Below are positions 1 through 8,862 of a stretch of DNA of 64,000 nucleotides, piece by piece. Under the pieces are notes generated by a model that was not told where the DNA came from, ran no database searches, and saw only the letters and a program-made list of their open reading frames with translations. The DNA comes from Candidatus Protistibacter heckmannii (GTDB lineage: Bacteria > Pseudomonadota > Gammaproteobacteria > Burkholderiales > Burkholderiaceae), in the NCBI GenBank assembly GCA_025050535.1, contig JALBVF010000011.1:16931-80930 (forward strand), in the 5' to 3' direction. The position numbers and the translations under genes are program-made. How positions within the stretch are numbered: the stretch's first letter is position 1; every line of letters begins with the position of its first letter.

Positions 1-1877
1 TTCTTGAGGATGTCGAAGGCGGCCGGATCGGTCAGCGGAATCTGCGCGCAGTTCCACCCTTCCTTGGAAGGGTCGAGCATGCGCACGTAGCGCTCAGTCC
101 AGTCGAGGATGGTCAGCGTGGTCAGGCCGAGGAAGTCGAACTTCACCAGGCCCACGGCTTCCACGTCATCCTTGTCGTACTGGCTGACCACGCCGTCGTT
201 CTCGCCTTCGGCGCCGCGTCCGCCCTGGGCGTAGAGCGGGCAGAAGTCGGTGAGCTTGCCCGGCGCGATCAGCACGCCGCCGGCGTGCATGCCGACGTTG
301 CGCACCATGCCTTCGAGGCGCTGCGCCAGCTCCAGCAACTGGCGGACTTCTTCTTCGTTCTTCTCGCGCTCGCGCAGCAGCGGCTCCTCGTCCATCGCAT
401 CGGCGATGGTGACCAGCTTGCCCGACTTGAAGGGAATCAGCTTGGCGACGCCGTCGACGAAGTTGTAGCCGAGGTCGAGCACGCGGCCCACGTCGCGCAC
501 CGCCGCCTTGGCCGCCATGGTGCCGAAGGTGGCGATCTGCGAGACCGCGTCCTTGCCGTGCTTCTCCTTCACGTACTGGATCACGCGGTCGCGGCCGTGC
601 TGGCAGAAGTCGATGTCGAAGTCGGGCATCGACACCCGCTCCGGATTCAGGAAGCGCTCGAACAGCAGGTTGTAGTGCAGCGGATCGAGGTCGGTGATGC
701 CCAGCGAATAGGCCACCAGCGAGCCCGCGCCCGAACCCCGGCCGGGGCCCACGGGCACGCCGTTGTTCTTGGCCCAGTTGATGAAGTCGGCCACGATCAG
801 GAAGTAGCCGGGGAAGCCCATCTTGATGATCGTGTTGGCCTCGAAGCTCAGGCGATCGGCATAGCGCGGATATTCCTTCTCGCGCTGCGCTGCGTCCGGA
901 TAGAGCACCTCCATGCGCTTGGCCAGGCCCTGCTCGGCCTGCTGCACGAGGTAGGCGTCCAGCGGCATGTTGTCGGGCGTGGGGAACAGCGGCAGGCGCG
1001 GCTTGCCCAGCTCGAGCTTGAGGTTGCAGCGCTTGGCGATCTCCACGCTGTTGGCGAGCGCCGAGGGAATGTCAGGGAACAGTGCGCACATTTCCTCCTG
1101 CGTGCGGAAATACTGCTCGCGGGAGAAGCGGCGCACGCGGCGCGGATTGGCGAGCAGCTCGCCCTCGGAGATGCACACGCGCGCCTCGTGGGCGGTGAAG
1201 TCGTCCTCGGACATGAACTGCGCCGGCTGGGTGGCGACCACCGGCAGGCCCAGCTTCGCGGCCAGCTGCACCGCGCCGGAGACGTAGGCTTCCGTGCCCG
1301 GCGCGCCGGCTCGCTGCAGTTCCACGTAGAAGCGGCCTGGGAACAGCTCCATCCAACGGCGCGCCAGGCGCTCGGCCTGCTCTGGGCCGGCGTTCGCGAG
1401 CGCCGCGCCGATGTCGCCGGCCATGCCGCCGGAGAGCGCGATCAGGTTGTCGCAGAGGCGGCCTGGGTCCTTTCCCTGCTCAGCGAAGATGCCGCCGGCC
1501 TCGGCCGGCTGGGAAAACCAGGTGGCGTCGATCTCGGCCTTGCCGCGCTGCTGGTTCTGCAGCCAGGCGCGCGAGAGCAGCGTGCACAGATTGAGATAGC
1601 CCTGGCGGTTCTGCGCCAGCAGCAGCAGGCGCGAGGGCGCGTCGGGGCGGTCGGGATTGGAGATCCATGCGTCCACGCCGGCGATCGGCTTCACGCCCGC
1701 GTCGCGCGCCGCCTTGTAGAACTTCACCAGGCCGAACATGTTCGCCAGGTCGGTCAGCGCCAGGGCCGGCTGAGCGTCGTCGGCAGCGGTGGCGACGGCG
1801 TCGTTCAGGCGCACGATGCCGTCGGCGACGGAGAATTCGGAATGGAGGCGGAGATGGATAAAGCGGGGCGAGGTCAT
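1..1877 (-). CDS. dnaE: DNA polymerase III alpha subunit, N-terminal part (runs off the window)
   Basis: This is the replicative polymerase catalytic subunit. Reading the minus strand from ATG 1877 gives about 625 codons without a stop up to the window edge. The N-terminal PHP domain opens with HLRLHSEF (residues 8–15). The polymerase core shows GPGRGSGAGSLVAY and then PDFDIDF near residue 416, which carries the two catalytic aspartates (D401/D403 in E. coli DnaE). The frame still matches the family at the edge (TDPAAFDIL). An in-frame ATG at 1886 would add three residues; neither start has a strong ribosome binding site. IS copy A ends about 50 bp upstream, so the native promoter is probably displaced, yet the frame is intact, as expected for an essential gene. 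Confidence 0.95.
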   Translation of the reverse strand, partial: MTSPRFIHLRLHSEFSVADGIVRLNDAVATAADDAQPALALTDLANMFGLVKFYKAARDAGVKPIAGVDAWISNPDRPDAPSRLLLLAQNRQGYLNLCTLLSRAWLQNQQRGKAEIDATWFSQPAEAGGIFAEQGKDPGRLCDNLIALSGGMAGDIGAALANAGPEQAERLARRWMELFPGRFYVELQRAGAPGTEAYVSGAVQLAAKLGLPVVATQPAQFMSEDDFTAHEARVCISEGELLANPRRVRRFSREQYFRTQEEMCALFPDIPSALANSVEIAKRCNLKLELGKPRLPLFPTPDNMPLDAYLVQQAEQGLAKRMEVLYPDAAQREKEYPRYADRLSFEANTIIKMGFPGYFLIVADFINWAKNNGVPVGPGRGSGAGSLVAYSLGITDLDPLHYNLLFERFLNPERVSMPDFDIDFCQHGRDRVIQYVKEKHGKDAVSQIATFGTMAAKAAVRDVGRVLDLGYNFVDGVAKLIPFKSGKLVTIADAMDEEPLLREREKNEEEVRQLLELAQRLEGMVRNVGMHAGGVLIAPGKLTDFCPLYAQGGRGAEGENDGVVSQYDKDDVEAVGLVKFDFLGLTTLTILDWTERYVRMLDPSKEGWNCAQIPLTDPAAFDILK

Positions 1878-1926
1878 GGCCGCCATTTTACTGACAAACC
1901 GCCAGCGCCGGGATGCGCAAGCGCTC

Positions 1927-3053
1927 TATTGACGCGGCAATATAAAGATTGAACTTATTATCATTTCTGGCATTGAATTGGCATAGAAAAAGAAGACGCT
2001 CGATACCAGAAACTGAAGCAACTGCACGAGAGGCGAAAGCAGGTCGTGAGGTTGCATCGGAAGGGATACGGAGTCATGGCCATCGTGGAGTTGACGGGGC
2101 TGAGTTACCCGGCGGCTCGACTGGCCATTGATCTCTATGAAGAAGGGGGCGCGGCGGCCCTGAAGCCGTGCCCACGAGCTCGTACGCCAGGAGACGGAAG
2201 ACGGCTGAATGCGGATCAAGAAGAAGCAATCCGGCGCACGATCTGCGACAAACGTCCGGAGCAGTTGAAGATGGAATCTGCGCTCTGGACGCGAGGCGCG
2301 GTCATGCTGTTCATCGAACAGGAATACGCGTTCAGACTCTCAATACGTGCGGTCGGAGACTACCTCAAGCGCTGGGGTTTCACGCCGAAAAAGCCGATCA
2401 AGCGCGCTTACGAACAGCGACCGGAGGCTGTCAAGCAGTGGATCGATCAGGAGTATCCGGCCATCGAGAAGCGTGCCAAGGCCAAAGGTGGCGAGATTCA
2501 CTGGGGTGACGAAACCGCGTTGGTGAATACGGATGTTCGGGGCCGCAGTTATGCTCCCAAAGGGCAAACCCCGGTCACGATGACGGTTAGAGGTACGCGA
2601 CAGAAGCTGTCGATGATTTCCACAGTGACCAATCAGGGCAAGGCAAGCTGGATGATCATAGATGGTGCCTTTAACCACGAGAAGCTCATCGAGTTCTTCG
2701 AGGCGCTGGTGGCCGATGGCAAGCGCGCGGGCAAGAAAGTGTTCCTGATCCTCGACAACCTCGGCGTGCATCACTGCAAGCCGGTCAAGGCATGGCTTGC
2801 CGAGCACCAAGCCGACATCGAAGTCTTTTACCTGCCAAGCTACAGCCCGGAGCTCAATCTGGATGAGCGACTCAACGCCGACCTGAAACATGTCATCAGC
2901 ACACGAGTCCCCGTCAGAACAAAGGCCAAATTACACGCTGCAGCAAAGAACCACATGGCGTTCATCGAAACCCATCCCGAACGCGTGAAGTCCTACTTCC
3001 AGGATCCCCGCGTCAAATACGCCGCATAAAAACTTCTTCCTGCCAGATCAATA
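1927..3053 (+). mobile_element. IS630-family insertion sequence, copy A
   Basis: The 1127-bp unit, counted with a TA at each end (1927–1928 and 3052–3053), matches copies B and C base for base in length. TA duplication is the signature of IS630/Tc1-type transposition. The ends form an imperfect inverted repeat of about 22 bp: TATTGACGCGGCAATATAAAGA on the left and TATTGATCTGGCAGGAAGAA read inward on the right. The element lies in the short divergent space between dnaE (minus) and trhO (plus), about 50 and 41 bp from their starts. It encodes one transposase on the plus strand. Confidence 0.93.
2046..3029 (+). CDS. IS630 family transposase, copy A (5' part interrupted by stops)
   Basis: This is a DDE transposase of the IS630 family. 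Visible catalytic motifs are WGDET (first Asp), [10 protein letters not shown] (second Asp) and YSPELNLDE (Glu). The N-terminal helix-turn-helix region ([19 protein letters not shown]) marks the DNA-binding part. The start given is a GTG shared by all copies. In copy B the same frame stays open a further 47 codons upstream to a TTG inside the terminal repeat. In copy A that extension carries two TGA codons, at 1950–1952 and 1974–1976. The protein may therefore lack its N-terminal segment. It belongs to the A/B sequence subgroup ([13 protein letters not shown]). Confidence 0.9.
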   Translation: MRLHRKGYGVMAIVELTGLSYPAARLAIDLYEEGGAAALKPCPRARTPGDGRRLNADQEEAIRRTICDKRPEQLKMESALWTRGAVMLFIEQEYAFRLSIRAVGDYLKRWGFTPKKPIKRAYEQRPEAVKQWIDQEYPAIEKRAKAKGGEIHWGDETALVNTDVRGRSYAPKGQTPVTMTVRGTRQKLSMISTVTNQGKASWMIIDGAFNHEKLIEFFEALVADGKRAGKKVFLILDNLGVHHCKPVKAWLAEHQADIEVFYLPSYSPELNLDERLNADLKHVISTRVPVRTKAKLHAAAKNHMAFIETHPERVKSYFQDPRVKYAA

Positions 3054-3079
3054 ACGCAGGCGCGCCGGAGCCCCGGCGA

Positions 3080-3085
3080 TATAAT
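3080..3085 (+). promoter_or_regulatory. Possible -10 box for trhO
   Basis: A perfect TATAAT lies 10 bases before the trhO start codon, so a transcript from it would have an extremely short leader. No TTGACA-like -35 is visible 16–18 bp upstream. The right end of IS copy A stops at 3053 and has cut off whatever lay further upstream. This is a sequence match only. Confidence 0.3.
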
Positions 3086-3094
3086 TCCGCCTCC

Positions 3095-3928
3095 ATGCAA
3101 TACGTCAACATCTCCGCCTACCGCTTCGTCACCATCGACGACCACGAAACCCTGCGCGAACAGCTGCGCGAGCGTTGCGCCGCGCTCGGCCTCAAGGGCA
3201 CTGTCCTGCTCGCGCCCGAAGGCATCAATCTCTTCCTGGCCGGCACCCGCGCCGCCATCGACGCCATCGTCGGCTGGCTGCGCGAGGATGCGCGCTTCGC
3301 CGGCCTGGAACCCAAGGAAAGTCTCTCGGAGACGCAGCCCTTCCGGCGCATGCTGGTGCGGCTCAAGAAAGAGATCATCACCATGCGCATGCCGGTGATC
3401 CAGCCCGAGAAAGGCCGCGCGCCCGCTGTGGCGCCGCAGACGGTCAAGCGCTGGCTCGACCAGGGGCATGACGACGCCGACAGACCGGTGGTGATGCTCG
3501 ACACGCGCAACGCCTTCGAAGTCGCTGTGGGCACTTTCGAGAACGCGGTCGACTACCGCATCGCCAAATTCAGCGACTTCCCCGCCGCCATCGAAGCCGG
3601 CCGCGCCGACCTGGAAGGCAAGACCGTGGTCTCCTTCTGCACCGGCGGCATCCGCTGCGAGAAGGCCGCCATCCACATGCGCAGCATGGGCATGGACAGC
3701 GTCTATCAGCTCGAGGGCGGCATCCTGAAGTATTTCGAACTCGTCGGCGGCGACCACTACCAGGGCGATTGCTTCGTCTTCGACAGCCGCACCGCGCTCG
3801 ACCCCGTCCTCAAGCCGGCGGGCGCCAAGACCTGCTTCGCCTGCCGCGCCGTGGTCACGCCCGAGGAGCAGCAGGACCCGCACTACGTCCCCAATGCAAG
3901 CTGTCCGCATTGCGCGGGCAGCTCTTGA
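3095..3928 (+). CDS. trhO: tRNA uridine(34) hydroxylase / rhodanese-domain protein
   Basis: TrhO (YceA family) hydroxylates uridine 34 in the anticodon of several tRNAs using O2, giving 5-hydroxyuridine, the precursor of cmo5U/mcmo5U. The 277-residue product has the family's N-terminal acylphosphatase-like fold ([17 protein letters not shown], residues 35–51). A rhodanese domain follows, with the active-site loop [10 protein letters not shown] (Cys near residue 182). The tail holds two Cys pairs (CFACRA and CPHC), likely a small metal site. Length and all motifs are intact. ATG 3095 is chosen because [11 protein letters not shown] matches the family start. IS copy A ends 41 bp upstream. Confidence 0.93.
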   Translation: MQYVNISAYRFVTIDDHETLREQLRERCAALGLKGTVLLAPEGINLFLAGTRAAIDAIVGWLREDARFAGLEPKESLSETQPFRRMLVRLKKEIITMRMPVIQPEKGRAPAVAPQTVKRWLDQGHDDADRPVVMLDTRNAFEVAVGTFENAVDYRIAKFSDFPAAIEAGRADLEGKTVVSFCTGGIRCEKAAIHMRSMGMDSVYQLEGGILKYFELVGGDHYQGDCFVFDSRTALDPVLKPAGAKTCFACRAVVTPEEQQDPHYVPNASCPHCAGSS

Positions 3929-3976
3929 ACCACACAGACCAGGGGCGCGGCGCCCCCGGCCTCACATCATCGGACC

Positions 3977-4357
3977 TCAGGCGGACTTGCCGCGGTTGTC
4001 CAGCGCCATCGCGCCCGCGCCGTAGACCGAGAGCAGCAGGAAGCCGCCGGCGATCGCCAGGTTCTTCATGAAATTGATCTTCTGCATGCCATCGGCGAAG
4101 TTGTTGTGGAAAATCAGCGCGGAGACGATGCAGAACAGCGCCAGGATCAGCGCCGCCAGCTTGGTGCGGAAACCGAAGAGGATGGCCAGACCGCCGCCCA
4201 GCTCCAGCAGGATCACCAGCGGCAGCAGCGCGCCGGGCACGCCCATCGCATTCATGTAGCCCTGCGTGCCCGCATAGCCGGCGATCTTGCACAGGCCTTC
4301 GATGATGAAGATCTGCGACAGCAGGATGCATACGACGAGGCTTCCGTATTTTTCCAT
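3977..4357 (-). CDS. DoxX family inner-membrane protein
   Basis: This is a small four-helix membrane protein of about 126 residues. The helices fall near residues 5–25, 43–63, 68–88 and 100–120. The motif LELGGGLAILFGFRTKLAALIL is typical of the DoxX family, whose members are loosely linked to thiol and redox stress; no enzymatic role can be read from sequence. The start at ATG 4357 (MEKYGS) is preferred over an in-frame TTG two codons upstream because AGGA sits seven bases before it. The gene lies downstream of the broken flavodoxin gene on the same strand, 42 bp apart, and the two may once have been co-transcribed. Confidence 0.85.
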   Translation of the reverse strand: MEKYGSLVVCILLSQIFIIEGLCKIAGYAGTQGYMNAMGVPGALLPLVILLELGGGLAILFGFRTKLAALILALFCIVSALIFHNNFADGMQKINFMKNLAIAGGFLLLSVYGAGAMALDNRGKSA

Positions 4358-4399
4358 GGTCAAGTCCTTTATCCGTTGATGTTGTGCGGCTTACCAGTC

Positions 4400-4976
4400 T
4401 TACTTCGCGAAGCGCAGCGACAGTTCGGCGATGCGCTTGCCGAACAGCTTCGCGGTTTCCAGATCGCTGGGCAGGGGACCTTCCTCGGGGCTGGAATCCG
4501 AGGGCGATTGAGTCATGAGACCGGAGAAAGAACCAACGTAGTTGATGTCGTTGCGCTGCGCGGCCTTGCTGTTCGAGGGCATCAGGCCGGTGCCGGCCCA
4601 GATCATCGAATGCTGCATCGCAAGGGTGAACAGGTTAGTGCAGCGTGGAGAGCTTGTCCCCGTTCATCGTCGCGGAGTCGGTGAAGCCGGTGGCCAGCTT
4701 GTCCTTCCATTGCTGGGTGAACCAGGGCTTGCTCGTGGCGTCAAGGAATTTCTTGTACTGCCAGGGCACCGTGCCCATGTAGGTTGGCGCGCCGAAGATG
4801 ATGCCGTCGGCGGCGGCCAGCTCGGCCCACAGCGCCTCGGGCACGTTGCCCTCGCCGTCGACCGCGGTCAGGGTGGCGCTCACGCCGGGCACGGCGGCCG
4901 CGCCGGCCTGCACGGCCTCAGCTTCTTTCTTGGTGTGGCCGTAGCCGCTGAAGTAAACGAGGGAAAGCTTGCTCAT
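4400..4976 (-). pseudogene. Flavodoxin / NADPH-dependent FMN reductase family protein, frameshifted
   Basis: The two frames together give a flavodoxin-like protein of about 191 residues. The first (4635–4976) has the FMN phosphate loop GYGHTKKEA and the GAPTYMG flavin loop. The second (4400–4634) continues NLFTLAMQHSMIWAGTGLMP to a normal C-terminus. An extra base near 4630 turns the expected LST-L-(T)N-L-F into LSTLH-stop, leaving a 113-residue stump. This family reduces quinones or FMN with NAD(P)H. IS copy B inserted only 9 bp upstream of the start, at a TA touching the AGGAG ribosome binding site, so expression was probably lost as well. Confidence 0.8.
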
Positions 4977-4985
4977 TGCTGCTCC

Positions 4986-6112
4986 TATTGATCCGGCAGG
5001 AAGAAGTTTTCATGCGGTGTATTTGACGCGGAGATCCTGGAAGTAGGACTTCACGCGTTCGGAATGGGTTTCGATGAACGCCATATGGTTCTTTGCTGCG
5101 GCGTGTAATTTGGCCTTTGTTATGACGGGGACTCGTGTGCTGATGACATGTTTCAGGTCGGCGTTGAGTCGCTCATCCGGATTGAGCTCCGGGCTGTAGC
5201 TGGGCAGGTAAAAGACTTCGATGTCGGCTTGGTGCTCGGCAAGCCATGCCTTGACCGGCTTGCAGTGATGCACGCCGAGGTTGTCGAGGATCAGGAACAC
5301 TTTCTTGCCCGCGCGCTTGCCATCGGCCACCAGCGCCTCGAAGAACTCGATGAGCTTCTCGTGGTTAAAGGCACCATCGATGATCATCCAGCTTGCCTTG
5401 CCCTGATTGGTCACCGTGGAAATCATCGACAGCTTCTGTCGCGTACCTCTAACCGCCATCGTGACCGGGGTTTGCCCTTTGGGAGCATAACTGCGGCCCC
5501 GAACATCCGTATTCACCAACGCGGTTTCGTCACCCCAGTGAGTCTCGCCACCTTTGGCCTTGGCACGCTTCTCGATGGCCGGATACTCCTGATCGATCCA
5601 CTGCTTGACAGACTCCGGTCGCTGTTCGTAAGCGCGCTTGATCGGCTTTTTCGGCGTGAAACCCCAGCGCTTGAGGTAGTCTCCGACCGCACGTATTGAG
5701 AGTCTGAACGCGTATTCCTGTTCGATGAACAGCATGATCGCGCCTCGCGTCCAGAGCGCAGATTCCATCTTCAACTGCTCCGGACGTTTGTCGCAGATCG
5801 TGCGCCGGATTGCTTCTTCTTGATCCGCATTCAGCCGTCTTCCGTCTCCTGGCGTACGAGCTTGTGGGCGCGGCTTCAGGGTCGCCGCGGCCCCTTCTTC
5901 ATAGAGATCAATGGCCAGTCGAGCCGCCGGGTAACTCAGCCCCGTCAACTCCACGATGGCCATGACTCCGTATCCCTTCCGATGCAACCTCACGACCTGC
6001 TTTCGCCTCTCGTGCAGTTGCTCCAGTTTCTGGTATCGAGCGTCTTCTTTTTCTATGCCAATTCGATGCCAGAAATGACAATAAGTTAAATCTTTATATT
6101 TCCGCGTCAACA
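4986..6112 (-). mobile_element. IS630-family insertion sequence, copy B
   Basis: The 1127-bp element is inverted relative to copy A. The TA at 4986–4987 borders the TTGATCCGGCAGGAAG end. The other end reads CCGCGTCAA followed by CA (6111–6112) where a TA is expected, which suggests one substitution in the target duplication. Together, copies A and B form an inverted pair around the 1.9-kb segment holding trhO, doxX and the flavodoxin remnant. That segment could invert by recombination between them. Confidence 0.93.
5010..6110 (-). CDS. IS630 family transposase, copy B (longest open frame of the set)
   Basis: This copy is the only complete element with an uninterrupted 366-codon frame. It starts at a TTG inside the left terminal repeat (TRKYKDLTYCHFWHRIGIEKED...) and has none of the stops seen in copies A and C. 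The catalytic motifs [15 protein letters not shown] and YSPELNPDE are all present; the NPDE form matches the commonest IS630 consensus, whereas A, C and D have NLDE. It is therefore the best candidate for an active, trans-acting transposase in this window. It belongs to the A/B subgroup. Confidence 0.92.
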   Translation of the reverse strand: MTRKYKDLTYCHFWHRIGIEKEDARYQKLEQLHERRKQVVRLHRKGYGVMAIVELTGLSYPAARLAIDLYEEGAAATLKPRPQARTPGDGRRLNADQEEAIRRTICDKRPEQLKMESALWTRGAIMLFIEQEYAFRLSIRAVGDYLKRWGFTPKKPIKRAYEQRPESVKQWIDQEYPAIEKRAKAKGGETHWGDETALVNTDVRGRSYAPKGQTPVTMAVRGTRQKLSMISTVTNQGKASWMIIDGAFNHEKLIEFFEALVADGKRAGKKVFLILDNLGVHHCKPVKAWLAEHQADIEVFYLPSYSPELNPDERLNADLKHVISTRVPVITKAKLHAAAKNHMAFIETHSERVKSYFQDLRVKYTA

Positions 6113-6147
6113 GGTAGTGGGAGTGTTGGGGGTAAAAATCATTGGGA

Positions 6148-6846
6148 TCAGGGCAGGTCGAAGACCAGAACTTCGGCTGCTTCGCCCTTGCCCAGGCTCA
6201 GCTTGCTTTCGCCGCTGAGCTTGAGCGCGTCGCCATGCTGGATGCGCCGGCTATTCACTTCAAGCGCGCCGCGCGCCAGATGCACGTAATAGCGGTGCGC
6301 CGGATCGAGCTCGACCTCGGCGGCTTCCGCGCCGTTGAACAGGCCGACGGAGAGCTTCGCGTCCTGATGGATGCTCACCGAACCGTCCACGCCGTCGGAG
6401 CTGGCCACCAAGCGCAGGCGGTCGCGCTTTTCCTCGGCGCTGAAATTCTTCTCTTCATAGCTGGGCTCGACGCCGCCGACGTTGGGCGCGATCCAGATCT
6501 GCAGCAGATGCGTCTTGCCGCAGTCGTCGTGCTTGTATTCGGAATGCATCACGCCGCGGCCCGCGCTCATGCGCTGCACGTCGCCGGGCTTGATCACGCT
6601 GCCGTTGCCCAAGCTGTCGCGGTGCGCGATGCGGCCCTCGAGCACGTAGGTGATGATTTCCATGTCGCGGTGGCCATGGGTCGGGAAGCCGGCGCCGGCG
6701 TCGATCCAGTCCTCGTTGATCACGCGCAGCGGGCCGAACTGCATGTGGCGGGGATCGTAATAGTCCGCGAACGAGAAGCTGTGATAAGACTCCAGCCAGC
6801 AGTGGGTTGCATGACCACGTGAGAAGGAGGGTCTTTTTTCAATCGT
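6148..6846 (-). CDS. Pirin family protein (YhhW-like), start codon apparently mutated to ACG
   Basis: This is a bicupin pirin of about 232 residues, a family that includes quercetin 2,3-dioxygenase-like enzymes and binds one metal in the N-terminal cupin. The metal site is visible in HGHRDMEIITYVLEG and HSEYKHD. The first in-frame ATG (6744) would give 198 residues, but the conserved family N-terminus continues upstream: IEKRPSFSRGHATHCWLESY, then HSFSFADYYDPRHM. The codon before IEKRP, where the family has Met, reads ACG (6844–6846). Either translation starts at ACG or ATT at low efficiency, or only a form lacking the first strands is made. It diverges from the LysR gene across an AT-rich spacer. 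Confidence 0.8.
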   Translation of the reverse strand, partial: TIEKRPSFSRGHATHCWLESYHSFSFADYYDPRHMQFGPLRVINEDWIDAGAGFPTHGHRDMEIITYVLEGRIAHRDSLGNGSVIKPGDVQRMSAGRGVMHSEYKHDDCGKTHLLQIWIAPNVGGVEPSYEEKNFSAEEKRDRLRLVASSDGVDGSVSIHQDAKLSVGLFNGAEAAEVELDPAHRYYVHLARGALEVNSRRIQHGDALKLSGESKLSLGKGEAAEVLVFDLP

Positions 6847-6932
6847 TTTGAACTCACAAACTATTTTTAATCTTCAATGTTTGTGGATAATAGAGACAAT
6901 TACGCAGCACATTAAGATTAATTATTTGTTTT

Positions 6933-6957
6933 AGTTATTCATTATTTTTGAATAACT
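6933..6957. promoter_or_regulatory. 25-bp palindrome in the pirin–lysR spacer, candidate operator
   Basis: Perfect 9-base arms AGTTATTCA and TGAATAACT are separated by TTATTTT. The palindrome sits in a markedly AT-rich 179-bp spacer between pirin (minus) and the LysR gene (plus), 69 bp before the LysR start. Size, symmetry and position fit the recognition site of a LysR-type autoregulator that also controls the divergent gene. Binding is inferred. Confidence 0.5.
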
Positions 6958-7025
6958 GAACGACTGAACAATTTCCGGGAAAAATCCAGAAATCAACAAC
7001 GAAAACCGCATAAGAAGCCCGAGCC

Positions 7026-7940
7026 ATGCAGCTCACCCTCGAATCCCTGCAAGTCATCGACGCCATCGACCGCAAAGGCAGCTTCTCGGCCGCCGCCAAC
7101 GAACTGGGCCGCGTGCCCTCGACCCTCACCTACGCGGTGCGCAAGCTCAAGGACGATCTCGACGTGCTGCTCTTCGACCGCAGCGGCCACCGCGCCAGCC
7201 TCACGCCCGCCGGCCGCCTGCTGCTCGACGAGGGCCGGCATCTGCTGCGCTCGGCCGACATGCTGAGCATGCGCGTGCGCAAGGTGGCGAGCGGCTGGGA
7301 ATAGGAACTGCGCATCGCGCTCGACGGCCTGCTCAACTTCCGCGCCATGCTGCCGCTGCTGCGCGACTTCTACCGCGAGAACCCCGCCAGGCACCTGCGC
7401 TTCGCCCAGGAAACCCTGGGCGGCAACATCGCTGCCCTCGTCGACGGCAGCGCCAACCTCGCCATCGGCGATCAGCCGCCGTAGGGCCTGCAGATCGCGC
7501 CGCTGGGCAGCATGCGGTTCATCTTCTGCGTCGCGCCCGAGCATCCGCTCACTGCCCTGCCCGAGCCCCTGGCCCATGAGCAGATCGCCCTGCACCGCAT
7601 CGTCGCCGTGGGCGACACCTCACAGCGCCTGCCCGCGCGCTCCATCGGCGTGCTCGAAGGCCAGGACATCCTCGTCGTGCCCACCATGGCCGACAAGGTC
7701 GCCGCGCAGGCCGCCGGCCTGGGCTGCGGCTGGCTGCCCGAAAATCTGGCCGCGCCGAATCTGCGCTCCGGCGCCCTGGTCACGCGCAACACGCTCGAAA
7801 CGCGCCAGCGCGCGCAGCTTCTCATCGTCTGGCGCAGCAGCGCGCGCGGCAAGGCGATGAGCTGGCTGCTCGACCGGCTCGACGACCAATTGCTGCGCGA
7901 CGCCCTCTTCACCTGCCCGCAGAGCGCGGTAGCCGCATGA
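7026..7940 (+). pseudogene. LysR family transcriptional regulator with two amber stops
   Basis: One continuous 305-codon frame encodes a normal-length LysR regulator: an N-terminal winged helix (LESLQVIDAIDRKGSFSAAA, residues 4–23) and then the effector-binding domain (ELRIALDGLLNFRAMLP through CPQSAVAA). It is interrupted by TAG at 7302–7304 (after SGWE) and at 7482–7484 (after GDQPP), with no indel. Without readthrough only a 92-residue DNA-binding stub is made. Its position opposite the pirin gene suggests it controlled pirin. The stop codon overlaps the gluQ start as ATGA. Confidence 0.85.
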
Positions 7941-8807
7941 GCGCAAGCGGCTACCGCGGACGCTTCGCACCCTCGCCCACCGGGCCGCTGCACGCCGGCT
8001 CGCTCGCTGCCGCGCTCGCCAGCTGGCTCGATGCGCGCGCCCACGGCGGCGTCTGGCTGGTGCGCATCGAAGACGTAGATGCGCTGCGCAACGCGCCCGG
8101 TGCGGCAGATGACATCCTGCGAACGCTCGACGCCTGCGGCATGCACAGCGACGAACCCGTGGTCCTGCAGTCGGCGCGCGGCGCGCTCTACCAGGCCGAG
8201 CTCGACCGCCTCGCGGCCGCCGGCCTCGCCTATCCCTGCGGCTGCAGCCGCAATGAGATCGCCGACTCGCTCGCCAATCCCACGCAGTGCCACGGCAACC
8301 TCGTCTATCCCGGCACCTGCCGCGGCGGCCTGCACGGCAAGCCCGCGCGGGCATGGCGCGCGCACCTGCCGTCCATCGAACCGGGCCGTCCGGAGAACCT
8401 CGTCGCATTCACCGACCGCATGCAGGGAGCGCAGCGCCAGGATCTCGCCGCCGAGGTCGGCGATTTCGTGCTCAAGCGCGCCGACGGCCTCTGGGCCTAC
8501 CAGCTCGCCGTCGTCGCCGACGACGCCGCGCCAGATCTGGCTGCAGCGCCAGATCGGCCATGCGCAGCCGCGCTATCTGCACGTGGACGTTTTGCTCGCC
8601 GCCGACGGCAGCGGCGAAAAGCTGAGCAAGCAGACCGGCGCGCAAGGCGTGGACGCGCGGCGGCCGCTCGACGCGCTGGACGCGGCCGCCGCGCATCTGG
8701 GGCTCGCGCCCACGCCGCGCGCCGATGGTCTGCAAGCATGGCTGGAGCAGGCCGTGGCCGCATGGCGGACCCGGCTCGAAGCAGGACCGGAGAACAAGCC
8801 CGCCTGA
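7937..8807 (+). pseudogene. gluQ: Glutamyl-Q tRNA(Asp) synthetase, frameshifted by an internal deletion
   Basis: GluQRS attaches glutamate to queuosine 34 of tRNA-Asp. The first frame has [17 protein letters not shown] (HIGH-like motif), IEDVD and the zinc-site region YPCGCSR, and continues to [11 protein letters not shown]. The second frame resumes with [20 protein letters not shown] and the [10 protein letters not shown] (KMSKS-like) motif. About 17 conserved residues normally between DDA and the STPRQIW stretch (the VRG-DLL segment lining the active site) are missing, and the frame changes there (near 8525). The enzyme is dead. The start overlaps the LysR stop as ATGA, so the pair was probably co-transcribed. 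Confidence 0.88.
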
Positions 8808-8862
8808 ACCTTCGGCCTCACCGGGAGACTCCGGGAGAATCCATTCCGGCATGGAGGCCGCC

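Noticed and set aside
285..1952. 555-codon plus-strand open frame
   Set aside because: It is the antisense shadow of dnaE, whose minus-strand translation has all polymerase motifs. High GC makes long antisense frames common here.
3935..3960. GC-rich hairpin after trhO (GGGGCGCGGCGCCCC) as a terminator
   Set aside because: The stem is strong but no T-run follows; it may be a Rho-dependent or chance structure in GC-rich DNA.
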